NCBI GenBank assembly: GCA_964371055.1
Contig: CAYJLF010000002.1
Coordinates: forward strand, 363,262 to 427,261
From: CAYJLF01 sp964371055
Lineage (GTDB): Bacteria > Eisenbacteria > RBG-16-71-46 > CAIMUX01
Length of the DNA: 64,000 bases
Direction of reading: 5' to 3'
In this document: in pieces, positions 9,121 to 17,005 of the stretch
Position numbering within the stretch: the stretch's first letter is position 1
How the letters are laid out: every line of letters starts with the position of its first letter
Notes under the pieces: model-generated
Told to the model about the DNA's origin: nothing
Database searches by the model: none
What the model saw: the letters and a program-made list of their open reading frames with translations, nothing else
Made by a program: the position numbers and the translations under genes

Positions 9121-9936
9121 CTACGCCGGTGGAGCGTCCTCTCCGTAGGACGCGATCAGCGGCCACGCCCCGCGAACCGAACCGAAGTGCCGGCGCAGGC
9201 CCCGAAACTCAGTGCTGGTCGGATCCGGCGTGACCGGCGCCCCGTCGGATGCGAGATAGAGGCAGCCCAGTTCGTCTTCGGGCAGCGACGTGATCAGACG
9301 GGACGCCTCTGCGACGGCCGCGAACCACTGCCGTTTGAGGTCGCCCACGCGCAGCGATGCTCGCAACTGCAGGCGATCGAGCTGATCCTGAGAGTAACCG
9401 ACGTGCCGGCCCGCGTGGTCGAGCAGGAAAGCGGGCGAGTAGCCGGGGTCCTTGCCGCAAGCGGCCCAGGCCAGGGCGCCGAGCGACAGGCAGCTACCGT
9501 GCAGGTGCAGGATGTCGACGTAGTCTCTGACCTCCTCGCGACCGGCCAGAGCGAGAACCTTGTTCACGGCCGCGTCGGCGTCGTGGAGACGATATCCGCA
9601 GAAATCGTCCGCCTGAACCGGGAAGAAGCGAAACGCGGAGTCCTGGGCCCACTCGAGTTTGAGCCTCTCCCGGTCGGCCGACACCACAGCTCGGTAGAAG
9701 GTCGGCGTCCGTAGCAGCCACGCGAACTCGAGGCCGGCGGAGAGCAGGGTGACGGCGTCGGCTTCCGCGCAGCGGGCCACGCTGTCTGCGACGTCGTGGA
9801 AGAAGTCGAGATCCTGCGAGAAGCGCGGGCTGGCGTCGGAACGGTGCAGCACGGTGGCGCCCGCCAGGTAGCTCTCCGGGCTGCGGCCGGCCGCCAGCAT
9901 CCTGAGAATCCGCGCCTGAAGGTCGGTTAGCGGCAT
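9121..9936 (-). CDS. AbiEii/AbiGii-type nucleotidyltransferase toxin
   Basis: The 271-aa product matches the DUF1814/AbiEii nucleotidyltransferase family. It has GATVLHR at residues 26-32 followed by FSQDLDFF, where D42 and D44 form the metal-binding pair, and a conserved C-terminal block NKVLAL...R133...RDYVDI (K126, D138, D141). AbiEii-like enzymes add nucleotides to the 3' ends of tRNAs or other targets and act as toxins or phage-abortive factors. Its ATG at 9934-9936 overlaps the end of the small gene upstream by 10 nt, so translation is probably coupled, as in type IV toxin-antitoxin pairs. It converges with the E1 gene with only 44 nt between them. Confidence 0.78.
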   Translation of the reverse strand: MPLTDLQARILRMLAAGRSPESYLAGATVLHRSDASPRFSQDLDFFHDVADSVARCAEADAVTLLSAGLEFAWLLRTPTFYRAVVSADRERLKLEWAQDSAFRFFPVQADDFCGYRLHDADAAVNKVLALAGREEVRDYVDILHLHGSCLSLGALAWAACGKDPGYSPAFLLDHAGRHVGYSQDQLDRLQLRASLRVGDLKRQWFAAVAEASRLITSLPEDELGCLYLASDGAPVTPDPTSTEFRGLRRHFGSVRGAWPLIASYGEDAPPA

Positions 9937-10133
9937 AGCTTCGCGGCCAGGAGAAACCCGCGCCTCCCTCCGTTCTGCCGAAGGCCCCGGATGATTTCAT
10001 CCAGGTCTTCCGGCTTCAGCTCGATATCCTCGCGCAGATACCAGAAGCACTGGGCGTGGAAGTCACGCAGTGCCTTCTTCGCGAGCTCCAGCTTCTCCGG
10101 CATGGAGAGCGGCTTGTCGTTCGGCTGTTTCAT
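9927..10133 (-). CDS. Small protein coupled to the AbiEii-type gene, candidate antitoxin
   Basis: A 68-aa protein (MKQPNDKPLSMPEKLELAKK...) starts at the ATG at 10131-10133. It is predicted helical and mixed-charge, with an LREDIELKPEDLDEIIRGL segment and no recognised domain. The stop (TAA, 9927-9929) lies inside the AbiEii-type gene, giving a 10-nt overlap. I see no strong ribosome-binding site. Position, size and overlap argue for an antitoxin, but it is not a recognisable AbiEi (which usually has a winged helix and ~200 aa). It may instead be a separate family of small partners or a specificity adaptor. Confidence 0.6.
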   Translation of the reverse strand: MKQPNDKPLSMPEKLELAKKALRDFHAQCFWYLREDIELKPEDLDEIIRGLRQNGGRRGFLLAAKLCR

Positions 10134-10228
10134 AGGTATGCGGACGGTGCCAACCGGACCGCGCCGTCCAGGCTCCGTCCATTCTACCGGGAGGTTTGCC
10201 GTCACGCGAGGCCGGTCTCGATCCTCGA

Positions 10229-11701
10229 TCAGGATCCCGGGGGCAGGTCCGCCGGCCCGTCCTCTGCAGGCACCTCCTCCTCGGGGGACTCGAGATCGAT
10301 CTGTCCGGTGCCCCGGTTCAGCCGGGCGATGAGCGGTCCCAGCATCTCGACGTCGCAGCGGTAGTCGCCGTGATGGATCTTGATGGCGACGCCGGGATGG
10401 ATCCGCTCGAGGACCTGGATCACCGCGGACTGGTCCTCCTCGATCTGGCGGACGATGGTCTGGTTCTCCCGGTTGCGGGCCGCGACCCACGCCTCGAGCT
10501 TGACGAGTTCCGCCGCCGCGAGGGCCATCTTCTTCTTCCCCGCGTCGGTCAGGAGTGCCTCCTGCTGCTTGTACTGACGGATCGTCTGGCGCAGCGTTCG
10601 GGTCCGCTCGGCGGCCTCGGCGACCTGCGCCTTGATCGTCTGGAGCCCGGCCAGCATGTCGCGATCCGGCTTGAGGACGAAACGGGTGGAAGGGTCGCTG
10701 CTGGACCCGGCCTCTCCGACTGTGATGCCACGCACGGCCCGTGTCTCCCCGCCCACGATGCGCCCGGCGGGGACCCGGACTTCACCCCCCGCCTCGACTT
10801 CGCTCTGGTAGATCTCCCGTTCCGCCTGGACGTCTCCGCCGGCGCGGATGGTGGCGTTGAGAATGAACTTCGCGTGCAGATCGCCCCGGGACTGCAGCCG
10901 GCAGCGGGTGTTCCCGTTGACGCCCCCCGCGATCGCCAGGTCTCCCCCGGATTCCACCTGGGCGTCGTAGACCATCCCCCCGATCTCGATGTCGCCGGTG
11001 GCCTCGACCGAGTATCCCGCGTCGACATCCCCCTTGATGATGACCGAGCCCTGGTGGTGCACGTTCCCGGAGGAGGCGCCCACGTCCCCCTGGACTCTCA
11101 GGACCGGATCGACCTTGAGCCGGCCGTCGCGGAACGACACCCGGCCGGAGCAGGTCGCACGGTATCCGCCCGCGTCTTCGTCGCGCTCCACGTTTTCGGC
11201 CGGGATGATCTGCGTCTCCAAGGGTGCGCGGACCGGGAGCGCCTGGCCGAAGACGTTGCGGCCGGGCGTGCCGGGCCTGGATGGGCAGACCTTGACCAGG
11301 AGTTCGCCGGCGGAGACGGTCGGGTCGCCGACCCGACGGCGGAAGTCGATCTCTCCGGTCTTCGGGTCGACGGGGTAGTGAGTGTCGAAGAACTCGCGGC
11401 TCCACTCGAGTCGTCCGTCGCACGCTTCGACCGCGGCGATGCCCGTCACGAGGAGCAGATCGGTCAGCCGGGGATCGTCGGTGGAGAGCGCGCCGGCGAC
11501 CGCACTCTCCAGCGAACTCTGTTCGGGAGGGAGCACGATCTTGAGGGCACTGAGGCGCGCCGTCACCTGTTCGAAGAGGTCGGGGAGCCGTAGCGCGGCG
11601 GGGTCACAGGAGAGAAAGACCTGCATGCGGTCTTCCGTGACACGGAGATCGATCCCGGCCGTATTCGCGCCGACGGCTGACCTGTCGGTGCCATCGTCCA
11701 T
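10229..11701 (-). CDS. FapA-family (DUF342) polymer-forming beta-helix protein
   Basis: I take the ATG at 11699-11701 (490 aa, MDDGTDRSAV...); the frame stays open further upstream without protein-like character. Residues ~90-150 hold the N-terminal DUF342 region, including DPKTGEIDF and the PGTPGRNVFGQAL stretch typical of the family. Residues ~190-330 form the right-handed beta-helix core (RVQGDVG, HHQGSVIIKGDVD, GDIEIGGMVYDAQVESGGD, GGDVQAEREIYQSEVEAGG). A coiled coil (~360-430) and a short acidic tail follow. DUF342/FapA proteins are cytoplasmic scaffolds linked to flagella or the cell surface; no flagellar genes are in the window. It lies 236 nt after the desulfurase gene on the same strand. 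An inverted repeat AACGG-GTTT-CCGTT (11703-11716) lies just before the start codon. Confidence 0.85.
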   Translation of the reverse strand: MDDGTDRSAVGANTAGIDLRVTEDRMQVFLSCDPAALRLPDLFEQVTARLSALKIVLPPEQSSLESAVAGALSTDDPRLTDLLLVTGIAAVEACDGRLEWSREFFDTHYPVDPKTGEIDFRRRVGDPTVSAGELLVKVCPSRPGTPGRNVFGQALPVRAPLETQIIPAENVERDEDAGGYRATCSGRVSFRDGRLKVDPVLRVQGDVGASSGNVHHQGSVIIKGDVDAGYSVEATGDIEIGGMVYDAQVESGGDLAIAGGVNGNTRCRLQSRGDLHAKFILNATIRAGGDVQAEREIYQSEVEAGGEVRVPAGRIVGGETRAVRGITVGEAGSSSDPSTRFVLKPDRDMLAGLQTIKAQVAEAAERTRTLRQTIRQYKQQEALLTDAGKKKMALAAAELVKLEAWVAARNRENQTIVRQIEEDQSAVIQVLERIHPGVAIKIHHGDYRCDVEMLGPLIARLNRGTGQIDLESPEEEVPAEDGPADLPPGS

Positions 11702-11917
11702 GAACGGGTTTCCGTTCCGGCGTGGTGGGCGTGATCGGAACGCGACCTGTCGCGAACCGGGTTGCCGCCCCAGGGGCCGGGAGGGGCAGGTCCCACCGCC
11801 GCCGATCCTTAGGTCGGCAGGCCCCGGTCGGGGCATGAGGATTTCTGAGCGTGGCTCCGGGAAAGGCTGATGTCAGCGCCTCGTTGAGACCGAAGCGCAA
11901 GAGACGGCGCCGCCGCC

Positions 11918-11934
11918 GGGGCCGTCCCGGCCCC
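11918..11934 (-). terminator. Compact GC hairpin just after the cysteine desulfurase gene
   Basis: GGGGCC (11918-11923) and GGCCCC (11929-11934) pair around a 5-nt loop, 3 nt beyond the desulfurase stop codon on the minus strand. There is no U-tract. It may separate the sulfur cluster from the FapA gene. Confidence 0.3.
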
Positions 11935-11937
11935 CGC

Positions 11938-13158
11938 CTACTTCCGTTTCGCGCGCATCTGGGCGATCTCGCGCACGGCCTGGATCGCGGTGTCGATCTG
12001 CTCGATCGTGTTGAAGGGACCGATCCCGAAGCGCACGGTGCCGTGGATCTTGTCGGTGCCCATCCCCTCGTGGACCATCGGCGCGCAGTGGAGCCCCGTG
12101 CGCGAGGCGATGTCGTAATCGACGTCGAGCATGGTGCCGGTGTCGCCCGCCTCGAGGCCATCGACGTTGAAGGCGAGCACCGAGATCCGGTTCTCGGTCG
12201 TGTCGGCGCAGTAGAGGGTGACGCCGTCGAGTTCGCGGAGCCCGTCGCGCAGCCGCGTCCAGAGGTCCATCTCGTGCCGGTGAATCGCGTCGAGCCCCCG
12301 CTCGAGGACCCACTTCACTCCGGCGTTCAGGCCGGCGATGCCGGGGAGGTTGGGGGTGCCGTACTCCATCCGGTACGGATACTCCTCGAGGTGGTGGCGC
12401 TGCGCGCTGCGGACGCCGGTGCCGCCGGCCCGCACCTGGCGGATCTCGACTCCCTCCCGCACGTACATGCCGCCGATCCCCATCGGTCCCAAGAGCGACT
12501 TGTGTCCGGTGAAACAAATGACGCCGACCCCGAGCTCATCGAGGTTGACCGGGATCATCCCCGCGGTCTGCGAGACGTCGAGGATGATCGGAATCTCCCG
12601 GGCTCGGCAGACCGCCCCGATCTCGCGCAGCGACTGGACGGTGCCGATCACGTTCGAGCCATGGTTCATGACGACGGCCCGGGTGTTCGGGCGCAACCGG
12701 GCGATGACCTCGCCGGGATCGATGTAGCCTCGCGCGTCGAACGGGACCCAGTCGACCGCGACGCCGGTCTGCTCGAGGTGCCAGAGAGGACGCAGGGTGG
12801 AGTTGTGCTCGAGGTGCGTCGTTACGGCGTGGTCTCCGGGCTGCAGGAGGCCGAAAATGGCGAGGTTGAGCGCGTCCGTGGCGTTGTAGCCGAAGACCAG
12901 CCGGTTGGGATCGGTGCCGCCGAAGAACTCGGTCAAAAGCCGCCGCGTCTCCTCGACCAGGTCGCCCGCCTCGATGCAGAGATCGTAGCCGCTCCGCCCC
13001 GGATTGACTCCGTACCGCCGGTAGAAGCGGTCCATGAAGGCATAGACCTCGGGCGGCTTGGGATACGACGTCGCCCCGTTGTCGAGGTAGATCAGGTCGG
13101 TCGTCGCGTCCGGATCAACGCTCTGCGGGCTCTCGAGCTTGCTCGTGGCCTGGGACAT
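11938..13158 (-). CDS. Class V aminotransferase, cysteine desulfurase family
   Basis: The 406-aa product is a full-length PLP enzyme of the cysteine desulfurase (SufS/Csd-like) family. Visible signatures are YLDNGATSYPKPPEV near residue 24, LEHNS (H117) which stacks on PLP, D194 in ILDVSQTAG, and the Schiff-base lysine K220 in FTGHKSLLGP. The GGTGVRS loop follows, and C358 in RTGLHCAP is a good candidate for the persulfide cysteine. The reaction is cysteine to alanine with sulfane sulfur passed to an acceptor. The start lies 44 nt inside the upstream Fe-S protein gene, so the two are co-translated. The neighbour two genes upstream is DsrC, a known sulfur carrier, which suggests that this enzyme may load it; that link is inference. 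Confidence 0.88.
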   Translation of the reverse strand: MSQATSKLESPQSVDPDATTDLIYLDNGATSYPKPPEVYAFMDRFYRRYGVNPGRSGYDLCIEAGDLVEETRRLLTEFFGGTDPNRLVFGYNATDALNLAIFGLLQPGDHAVTTHLEHNSTLRPLWHLEQTGVAVDWVPFDARGYIDPGEVIARLRPNTRAVVMNHGSNVIGTVQSLREIGAVCRAREIPIILDVSQTAGMIPVNLDELGVGVICFTGHKSLLGPMGIGGMYVREGVEIRQVRAGGTGVRSAQRHHLEEYPYRMEYGTPNLPGIAGLNAGVKWVLERGLDAIHRHEMDLWTRLRDGLRELDGVTLYCADTTENRISVLAFNVDGLEAGDTGTMLDVDYDIASRTGLHCAPMVHEGMGTDKIHGTVRFGIGPFNTIEQIDTAIQAVREIAQMRAKRK

Positions 13159-14509
13159 GGGTCTCCTCTCTGGGCGGGTCCGGAGGGTCGAGGACGAGGG
13201 CCTCCGCGACCATCTCCGCCACCGTCTTGATCGACACGCCGAGCTTGTACTCCTTGTTCAACTCCATGAGCTGGTCAATGCAGTTGTGACAGGGGGCGAC
13301 GACGATCTTCGCCCCGGTGCGGCGGATCTGCTCAGCTTTCACTCCGCCGGCCTGGATCCTCCTGGCCTTGAAGCGGCTCATGGCGAGCTGGCCGCCCCCG
13401 CCTCCGCAGCAGAAGGCCTCGGCCCGGTTGGGCGTCATCTCGACGAAGTCGCTCGCCACGCGCCGCAGGATCGCGCGCTGCGGCTCGGAAACCCCGCCGC
13501 CGCGGACGAGGTTGCAGGGGTCGTGCAGGGTCACCCGGTCCGGGTTGCGGGCCGGATCGACGGTGAAACGACCCTCCCGGAACCACTGCTCCATCAGTTC
13601 GAGGAAGCTCGTGATCTCGACCCCGTGATGTCTCTGCAGCCACTCGGCCGCCTCCCAGCGGGCGGCAGCGAAACCGTGGCCGCACTCGCCCATGACGAGG
13701 GTGCGGCAGCTCAGCCGCTCCATCGACTTCAGGAGCGCCCCGGCGATGGCGCCGGCCTCGGCGGTGTGTCCGCTGAAGAGGCCGTAGTTGGTCAGGTCCC
13801 AGCCCTCGCTCGCGACGGTCCAGTCCTCGCGGGCGGCGTGGAAAACCTTGGCGCTGGCCTGCAGAGTCAGCGGGAAAAACTTCGGTTCGCGCGGGTTGAC
13901 CGTGAAGAGGTAGCGCGCGCCCGCGCGATCGATCGGGATCCTGGCCGACGGATCGCCCGTCTCCATCTGCAGCTCTTCTTCGAGCCACTGGACCGTCTCG
14001 ATCCAGTCCGCGGTGGAGATTCCCATGTTGTTGCCGGTCTCGATCGCCATCGTCACGGTGGCCTGGAGGTCGGGCGGGATCAGCCCCGATTCGGTGAGGG
14101 CGCCGCGGGCGGCCCGCAGGATCGCCGCGATGTGGATTCCGGTCGTGCAGTTGAGACTGCAGCGTCCGCAGAGCGAACAGCGGCCGAAGATCACCTCGAT
14201 CCACCTTGCCGCCATGGAGCGATCGAAGGTGCGCGCGCCGATCAGTCCCGGCGCGAGTTTGCCCACCGTCGTGAAGTGGCGCCGGAAGACCGAGACGACC
14301 GCGTCGAGCTTGTAGGCGGGGATCGACTCGAGTTCGCCGTCGGTCCGGTAGTAATGGCACGCCCCGGCGCAGAGGCCGCAGCGGACGCAAGTGTGGAGCG
14401 ACGAGACGTCGGCGTCGCGCAGGCGACTCCGGAATGAGGCGAGGATCCGCTCGAGATCGGCGTCGGTCAGTCGATCGAGGCGTTCCTGCAGCAGGTCCGG
14501 GTCCGGCAT
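13115..14509 (-). CDS. DsrK/HdrD-like Fe-S oxidoreductase subunit with CCG domain
   Basis: The 464-aa protein has two N-terminal ferredoxin-like [4Fe-4S] motifs: C41-C44-C47-C51 (CVRCGLCAGAC) and C111-C114-C117-C121 (CSLCGRCSLNC). The C-terminal half carries a CCG cluster motif (HDPCNLVRGGG, FCCGGGGGQ, VAPCHNCID). In HdrB/HdrD/DsrK proteins this motif binds the unusual [4Fe-4S] cluster that reduces disulfides. An earlier GECGHGFAAARWE segment is a degenerate first copy. DsrK works with the membrane cytochrome DsrM to exchange electrons between quinones and the DsrC trisulfide or disulfide. The gene sits between a DsrM-like gene (25-nt gap) and the desulfurase (44-nt overlap), which supports that assignment. 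Confidence 0.87.
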   Translation of the reverse strand: MPDPDLLQERLDRLTDADLERILASFRSRLRDADVSSLHTCVRCGLCAGACHYYRTDGELESIPAYKLDAVVSVFRRHFTTVGKLAPGLIGARTFDRSMAARWIEVIFGRCSLCGRCSLNCTTGIHIAAILRAARGALTESGLIPPDLQATVTMAIETGNNMGISTADWIETVQWLEEELQMETGDPSARIPIDRAGARYLFTVNPREPKFFPLTLQASAKVFHAAREDWTVASEGWDLTNYGLFSGHTAEAGAIAGALLKSMERLSCRTLVMGECGHGFAAARWEAAEWLQRHHGVEITSFLELMEQWFREGRFTVDPARNPDRVTLHDPCNLVRGGGVSEPQRAILRRVASDFVEMTPNRAEAFCCGGGGGQLAMSRFKARRIQAGGVKAEQIRRTGAKIVVAPCHNCIDQLMELNKEYKLGVSIKTVAEMVAEALVLDPPDPPREETHVPGHEQAREPAER

Positions 14510-14534
14510 CCTCGTCTCCCTCGATGGCGGGCGC

Positions 14535-15230
14535 TCAATGCGCGGGCGGGAACGTGCCCCGCCGCCCGAAGAGCACTCCCAGGTGATACCGCGTGGTGAA
14601 AAAGAAGAAGCAGTGCCGGATCTTCCCGACGGGAAGATAGAAGAGGAGCGCCATCGCCCCGGCGAAGAAGAGCGGTTCGATCGCCGGCGCGAAGGTCCGG
14701 GCGCAGGCGAGCGCGGTGAATCCGGTCGCCAGCAGGTTCGACAGGTAGTCGTCCGGCCGGCTGAGGCGTCGCAGGTTGGGCGTGGCGATGCGACGGACGA
14801 GGAGGGAGACGCCCGCGAGGGCGCCGAGCAGGGTCAGGATGCGGATGGCCGCGATGACGAGGTCGGCTCCGGCGAAGGCCCCGCCGCGCGCCGTCGGATC
14901 GACCAGGAGGAGAGCCAGCCAGGCCGCCGCCGTGAAGATCCCGAGGTGGTAGGAGATACCGGTGAGATAGACCACCGGATGCTCTCGGGCGCTCTCCTTG
15001 GCGGTCGGCGACATCCCGGCGCCGAAGGCGTAGAAGACACCGCGGCGCGCGCTCCCGGCCGGCGCGGCGAAGTAGATCCTCGGACCGTAGGCCCGCATGC
15101 GTGCGAACTGGAACCCCAGGGCCGCGAGCGCCCAGGATCCGGCGGCGAGGACGCCGATCGCGAGCGGCGTCATCGGAGGCTCCGCTGTGGCCGGAGTTCG
15201 AGTCGCCGTGACATGCTCAGACGCATCCAT
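14535..15230 (-). CDS. DsrM/NarI-like membrane cytochrome b subunit
   Basis: The 231-aa protein has about five transmembrane helices and the architecture of the respiratory nitrate reductase gamma/DsrM family. Candidate heme ligands are histidines in YHLGIFTAAAWLALLL (second helix) and GKIRHCFFFF (last helix). It ends with the RYHLGVLFGRRG motif seen in these proteins. It probably passes electrons between the quinone pool and the adjacent DsrK-like subunit. The annotated start overlaps the dsrC-like gene by 14 nt; an internal ATG (MTPLAIGVL, residue 20) directly before the first helix could also be used. Canonical DsrM proteins are larger, so it is a compact version. Confidence 0.8.
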   Translation of the reverse strand: MDASEHVTATRTPATAEPPMTPLAIGVLAAGSWALAALGFQFARMRAYGPRIYFAAPAGSARRGVFYAFGAGMSPTAKESAREHPVVYLTGISYHLGIFTAAAWLALLLVDPTARGGAFAGADLVIAAIRILTLLGALAGVSLLVRRIATPNLRRLSRPDDYLSNLLATGFTALACARTFAPAIEPLFFAGAMALLFYLPVGKIRHCFFFFTTRYHLGVLFGRRGTFPPAH

Positions 15231-15537
15231 CCGGTTTGGGCAGTCCGGCCAGCTTGCACGCCCCCTTGGCCGGTCCCGAGGGGAAGAGCTCGTAGACCTT
15301 CTTCAGCGGCAGACCGGTCGTCTTGCAGATCGACCGGACCATGGGGGCCGACTGCTTCTCTTCGTAGTGCTGGCGGATGAACCGGATCACCGACCAGTGC
15401 TCCTCGGTCAGATCCTCGAGGTTCTCCTCCGTGCGGGCGAGAAAGCGCGCGAGATCCTCGTTCCACTCGTGCGGATGGACGAGAAACCCCTCGTCGTTGA
15501 CCTCGAGGCTTCGTCCGGCATAGTCGATCGTCGGCAT
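15217..15537 (-). CDS. dsrC: DsrC-family sulfur-carrier protein with both C-terminal cysteines
   Basis: The 106-aa protein aligns over its full length with the DsrC/TusE/DsvC family: an IDYAGRSLEVNDEGFL start, W42 in HSVIRF-like context (EEHWSVIRFIRQHY), and LFPSGPAKGACK. The C-terminus ACKLAGLPKPDGCV holds two cysteines 11 residues apart, one of them penultimate. That is the signature of true DsrC, which forms an intramolecular disulfide or trisulfide; TusE proteins keep only the last one. The ATG at 15535-15537 has GGGAG 5 nt upstream on the minus strand. It is first in an apparent operon with the DsrM-like, DsrK-like and desulfurase genes, behind a candidate promoter at 15617-15643. Confidence 0.92.
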   Translation of the reverse strand: MPTIDYAGRSLEVNDEGFLVHPHEWNEDLARFLARTEENLEDLTEEHWSVIRFIRQHYEEKQSAPMVRSICKTTGLPLKKVYELFPSGPAKGACKLAGLPKPDGCV

Positions 15538-15616
15538 GAGTGCTCCCAAGTGTAGCGATTCATGAGACCGTTCGTCCCGTGAGAGGCTCGGCGTCCCTCT
15601 GTTCTTCTCCGATCGA

Positions 15617-15643
15617 ATCATAAGATAAACTGGAGCATGTCGA
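15617..15643 (-). promoter_or_regulatory. Candidate sigma70-type promoter of the dsrC cluster
   Basis: On the minus strand TCGACA (15638-15643, 5/6 match to -35) is followed 15 nt later by TATGAT (15617-15622, 5/6 match to -10). The spacing is short. It lies ~80 nt upstream of the dsrC start in a locally AT-rich patch, unlike the surrounding GC-rich DNA. Confidence 0.4.
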
Positions 15644-15830
15644 AACCATGGAAAAGCGAATGTCATGGATAGCCAGCACGCGCCGTGTCGGGATCGGGAC
15701 GAGACCGGATCGCAAAAGAAACGGACGGATCCGACGGCTCCGATCACGATTGTCGTACCGTTGAGCTGGTCCTAGACTCATAGCGGATGGTTTTCCCGAC
15801 CGGTGTGGACAGGGTGGCAAGGAGGTCACC

Positions 15831-16181
15831 ATGATCCTTTCCCTGGCCGGCGCATGCGGCGACTATTGCGGGAAGTGCGCGAACTACCCGACCCGATGCC
15901 GCGGCTGTACCCTCGACGCGCACCCGGAGTGCCACTTCCTGCAATGCACGCTTTCACGCGCGATCGAGCATTGCGGCCTTTGTGACGACTTCCCCTGTCA
16001 GACGCTGGCGGAGTTCGTGCCGGACGATCGTCCCGCCCTTCCCGTCGGGTACCACATCGAGAACCTGCGCCATCGCGCCTGGATCGGCACCCGCGCGTGG
16101 TTGTGGGAGATGGCCGAGACCTGGGGAAGTCCGCGCACCACAATGCCGCCGGGGGCAAGCCCCGTCCCGCCCGCGTCCTAA
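15831..16181 (+). CDS. DUF3795-type cysteine-rich small protein
   Basis: The 116-aa protein begins at ATG 15831 with AAGGAGG a few nt upstream. It shows the DUF3795 cysteine pattern: ACGDYCGKC, then TRCRGCTLDAHPECHFLQC, then HCGLCDDFPCQTL, ten or more cysteines that probably bind zinc or an Fe-S cluster. The function of the family is unknown. The C-terminal ~20 residues are low-complexity. It is divergent from dsrC (293-nt region) and its stop overlaps the stop of the minus-strand methyltransferase by 4 nt. Confidence 0.82.
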   Translation: MILSLAGACGDYCGKCANYPTRCRGCTLDAHPECHFLQCTLSRAIEHCGLCDDFPCQTLAEFVPDDRPALPVGYHIENLRHRAWIGTRAWLWEMAETWGSPRTTMPPGASPVPPAS

Positions 16182-16930
16182 CCGGGCGTTGAAAGACCGG
16201 GCCAGCCGCTCTCGAAGCGCCGATCGGTCGGGTGCGAGGCGACCCGACGTGCCACCAGCATCTCTGCATACCCGCCGCGCAGCGAGATCGCGTGTTCCAC
16301 GCGGAGCAAGGGCGCGGATGCGATGAGCCACTCTCTTCCCGCGGCGGCCGGGCGGACGTGCCAGGCCCGGAGCCACTTCCAGAGCAGCGCCCGCGGGATC
16401 GCCGGCCACTCCGCGCACGCGCCGAAGTCGAGCAGGTGGAGCGTCCCGTCGGGGGCCAGCGCCTCGACGGCGCGGTGCACGGCCAGCTCCGGACGACCCA
16501 TCATGGAGAGGGAATAGGAGAAGAAGACGGCATCGAACTCTCCTTCGACGCTGAAGAACCGGTTGGGAGCCAGGGCACAGGCGTCTCCTCGGGCGATCTC
16601 GACCTTCCTGCTCCGGAGGCGCCGGCGGGCGGTCCCGAGCATCGACTCCGCGAGGTCCATCCCGTACAGGCTCCACTCCGGGTGCCTCCGCGACAGCCAG
16701 AGAAGATTCCGCCCGGTCCCGCATCCCACCTCGAGGATCGCCGGCGGACGCGCGCGGCCGAGAGCGTCACCGAGGCCGGCGGACTTCACGAGGCCCGCCT
16801 CAATGCCGCGCAGCAGTCGATCACGCCCCGGCAGGATCGGGGGGCGGGTCCAATCGTAGAGATGGCGCTGCCAGTGGTATTGACGATCGAGGCGGCGCGC
16901 CGGCTCCCGGTCCATGCTCTCCGGTGTCAT
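16178..16930 (-). CDS. BtaB-like SAM-dependent methyltransferase (betaine lipid N-methyltransferase candidate)
   Basis: The 250-aa class I methyltransferase has motif I EVGCGTGRN at residues 67-75, then LYGMDLAESML (acidic ribose-binding position). The N-terminal HWQRHLYDWTRPPILPGRDRLL and the later FFSYSLSMMGRPEL and LHLLDFGACAEWP segments resemble BtaB. BtaB trimethylates diacylglyceryl-homoserine to the betaine lipid DGTS, a phosphorus-free membrane lipid. BtaA, the usual partner that makes the homoserine ether lipid, is not in the window. The protein could therefore act with a distant btaA or on another amine lipid. Two ATG codons (residues 1 and 6) are possible starts. Confidence 0.7.
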   Translation of the reverse strand: MTPESMDREPARRLDRQYHWQRHLYDWTRPPILPGRDRLLRGIEAGLVKSAGLGDALGRARPPAILEVGCGTGRNLLWLSRRHPEWSLYGMDLAESMLGTARRRLRSRKVEIARGDACALAPNRFFSVEGEFDAVFFSYSLSMMGRPELAVHRAVEALAPDGTLHLLDFGACAEWPAIPRALLWKWLRAWHVRPAAAGREWLIASAPLLRVEHAISLRGGYAEMLVARRVASHPTDRRFESGWPGLSTPG

Positions 16931-17005
16931 CGTGCGCCAGTATAGCGATCCCCGCCTCCGCGTGGCGGTGGCTGCGGTCGGTCGCGGCGCGCGACGAACC
17001 CGGAG

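Noticed and set aside
10196..11593. A 465-codon plus-strand frame opposite the FapA gene
   Set aside because: Its composition is that of an antisense shadow; the DUF342 signature is on the minus strand.
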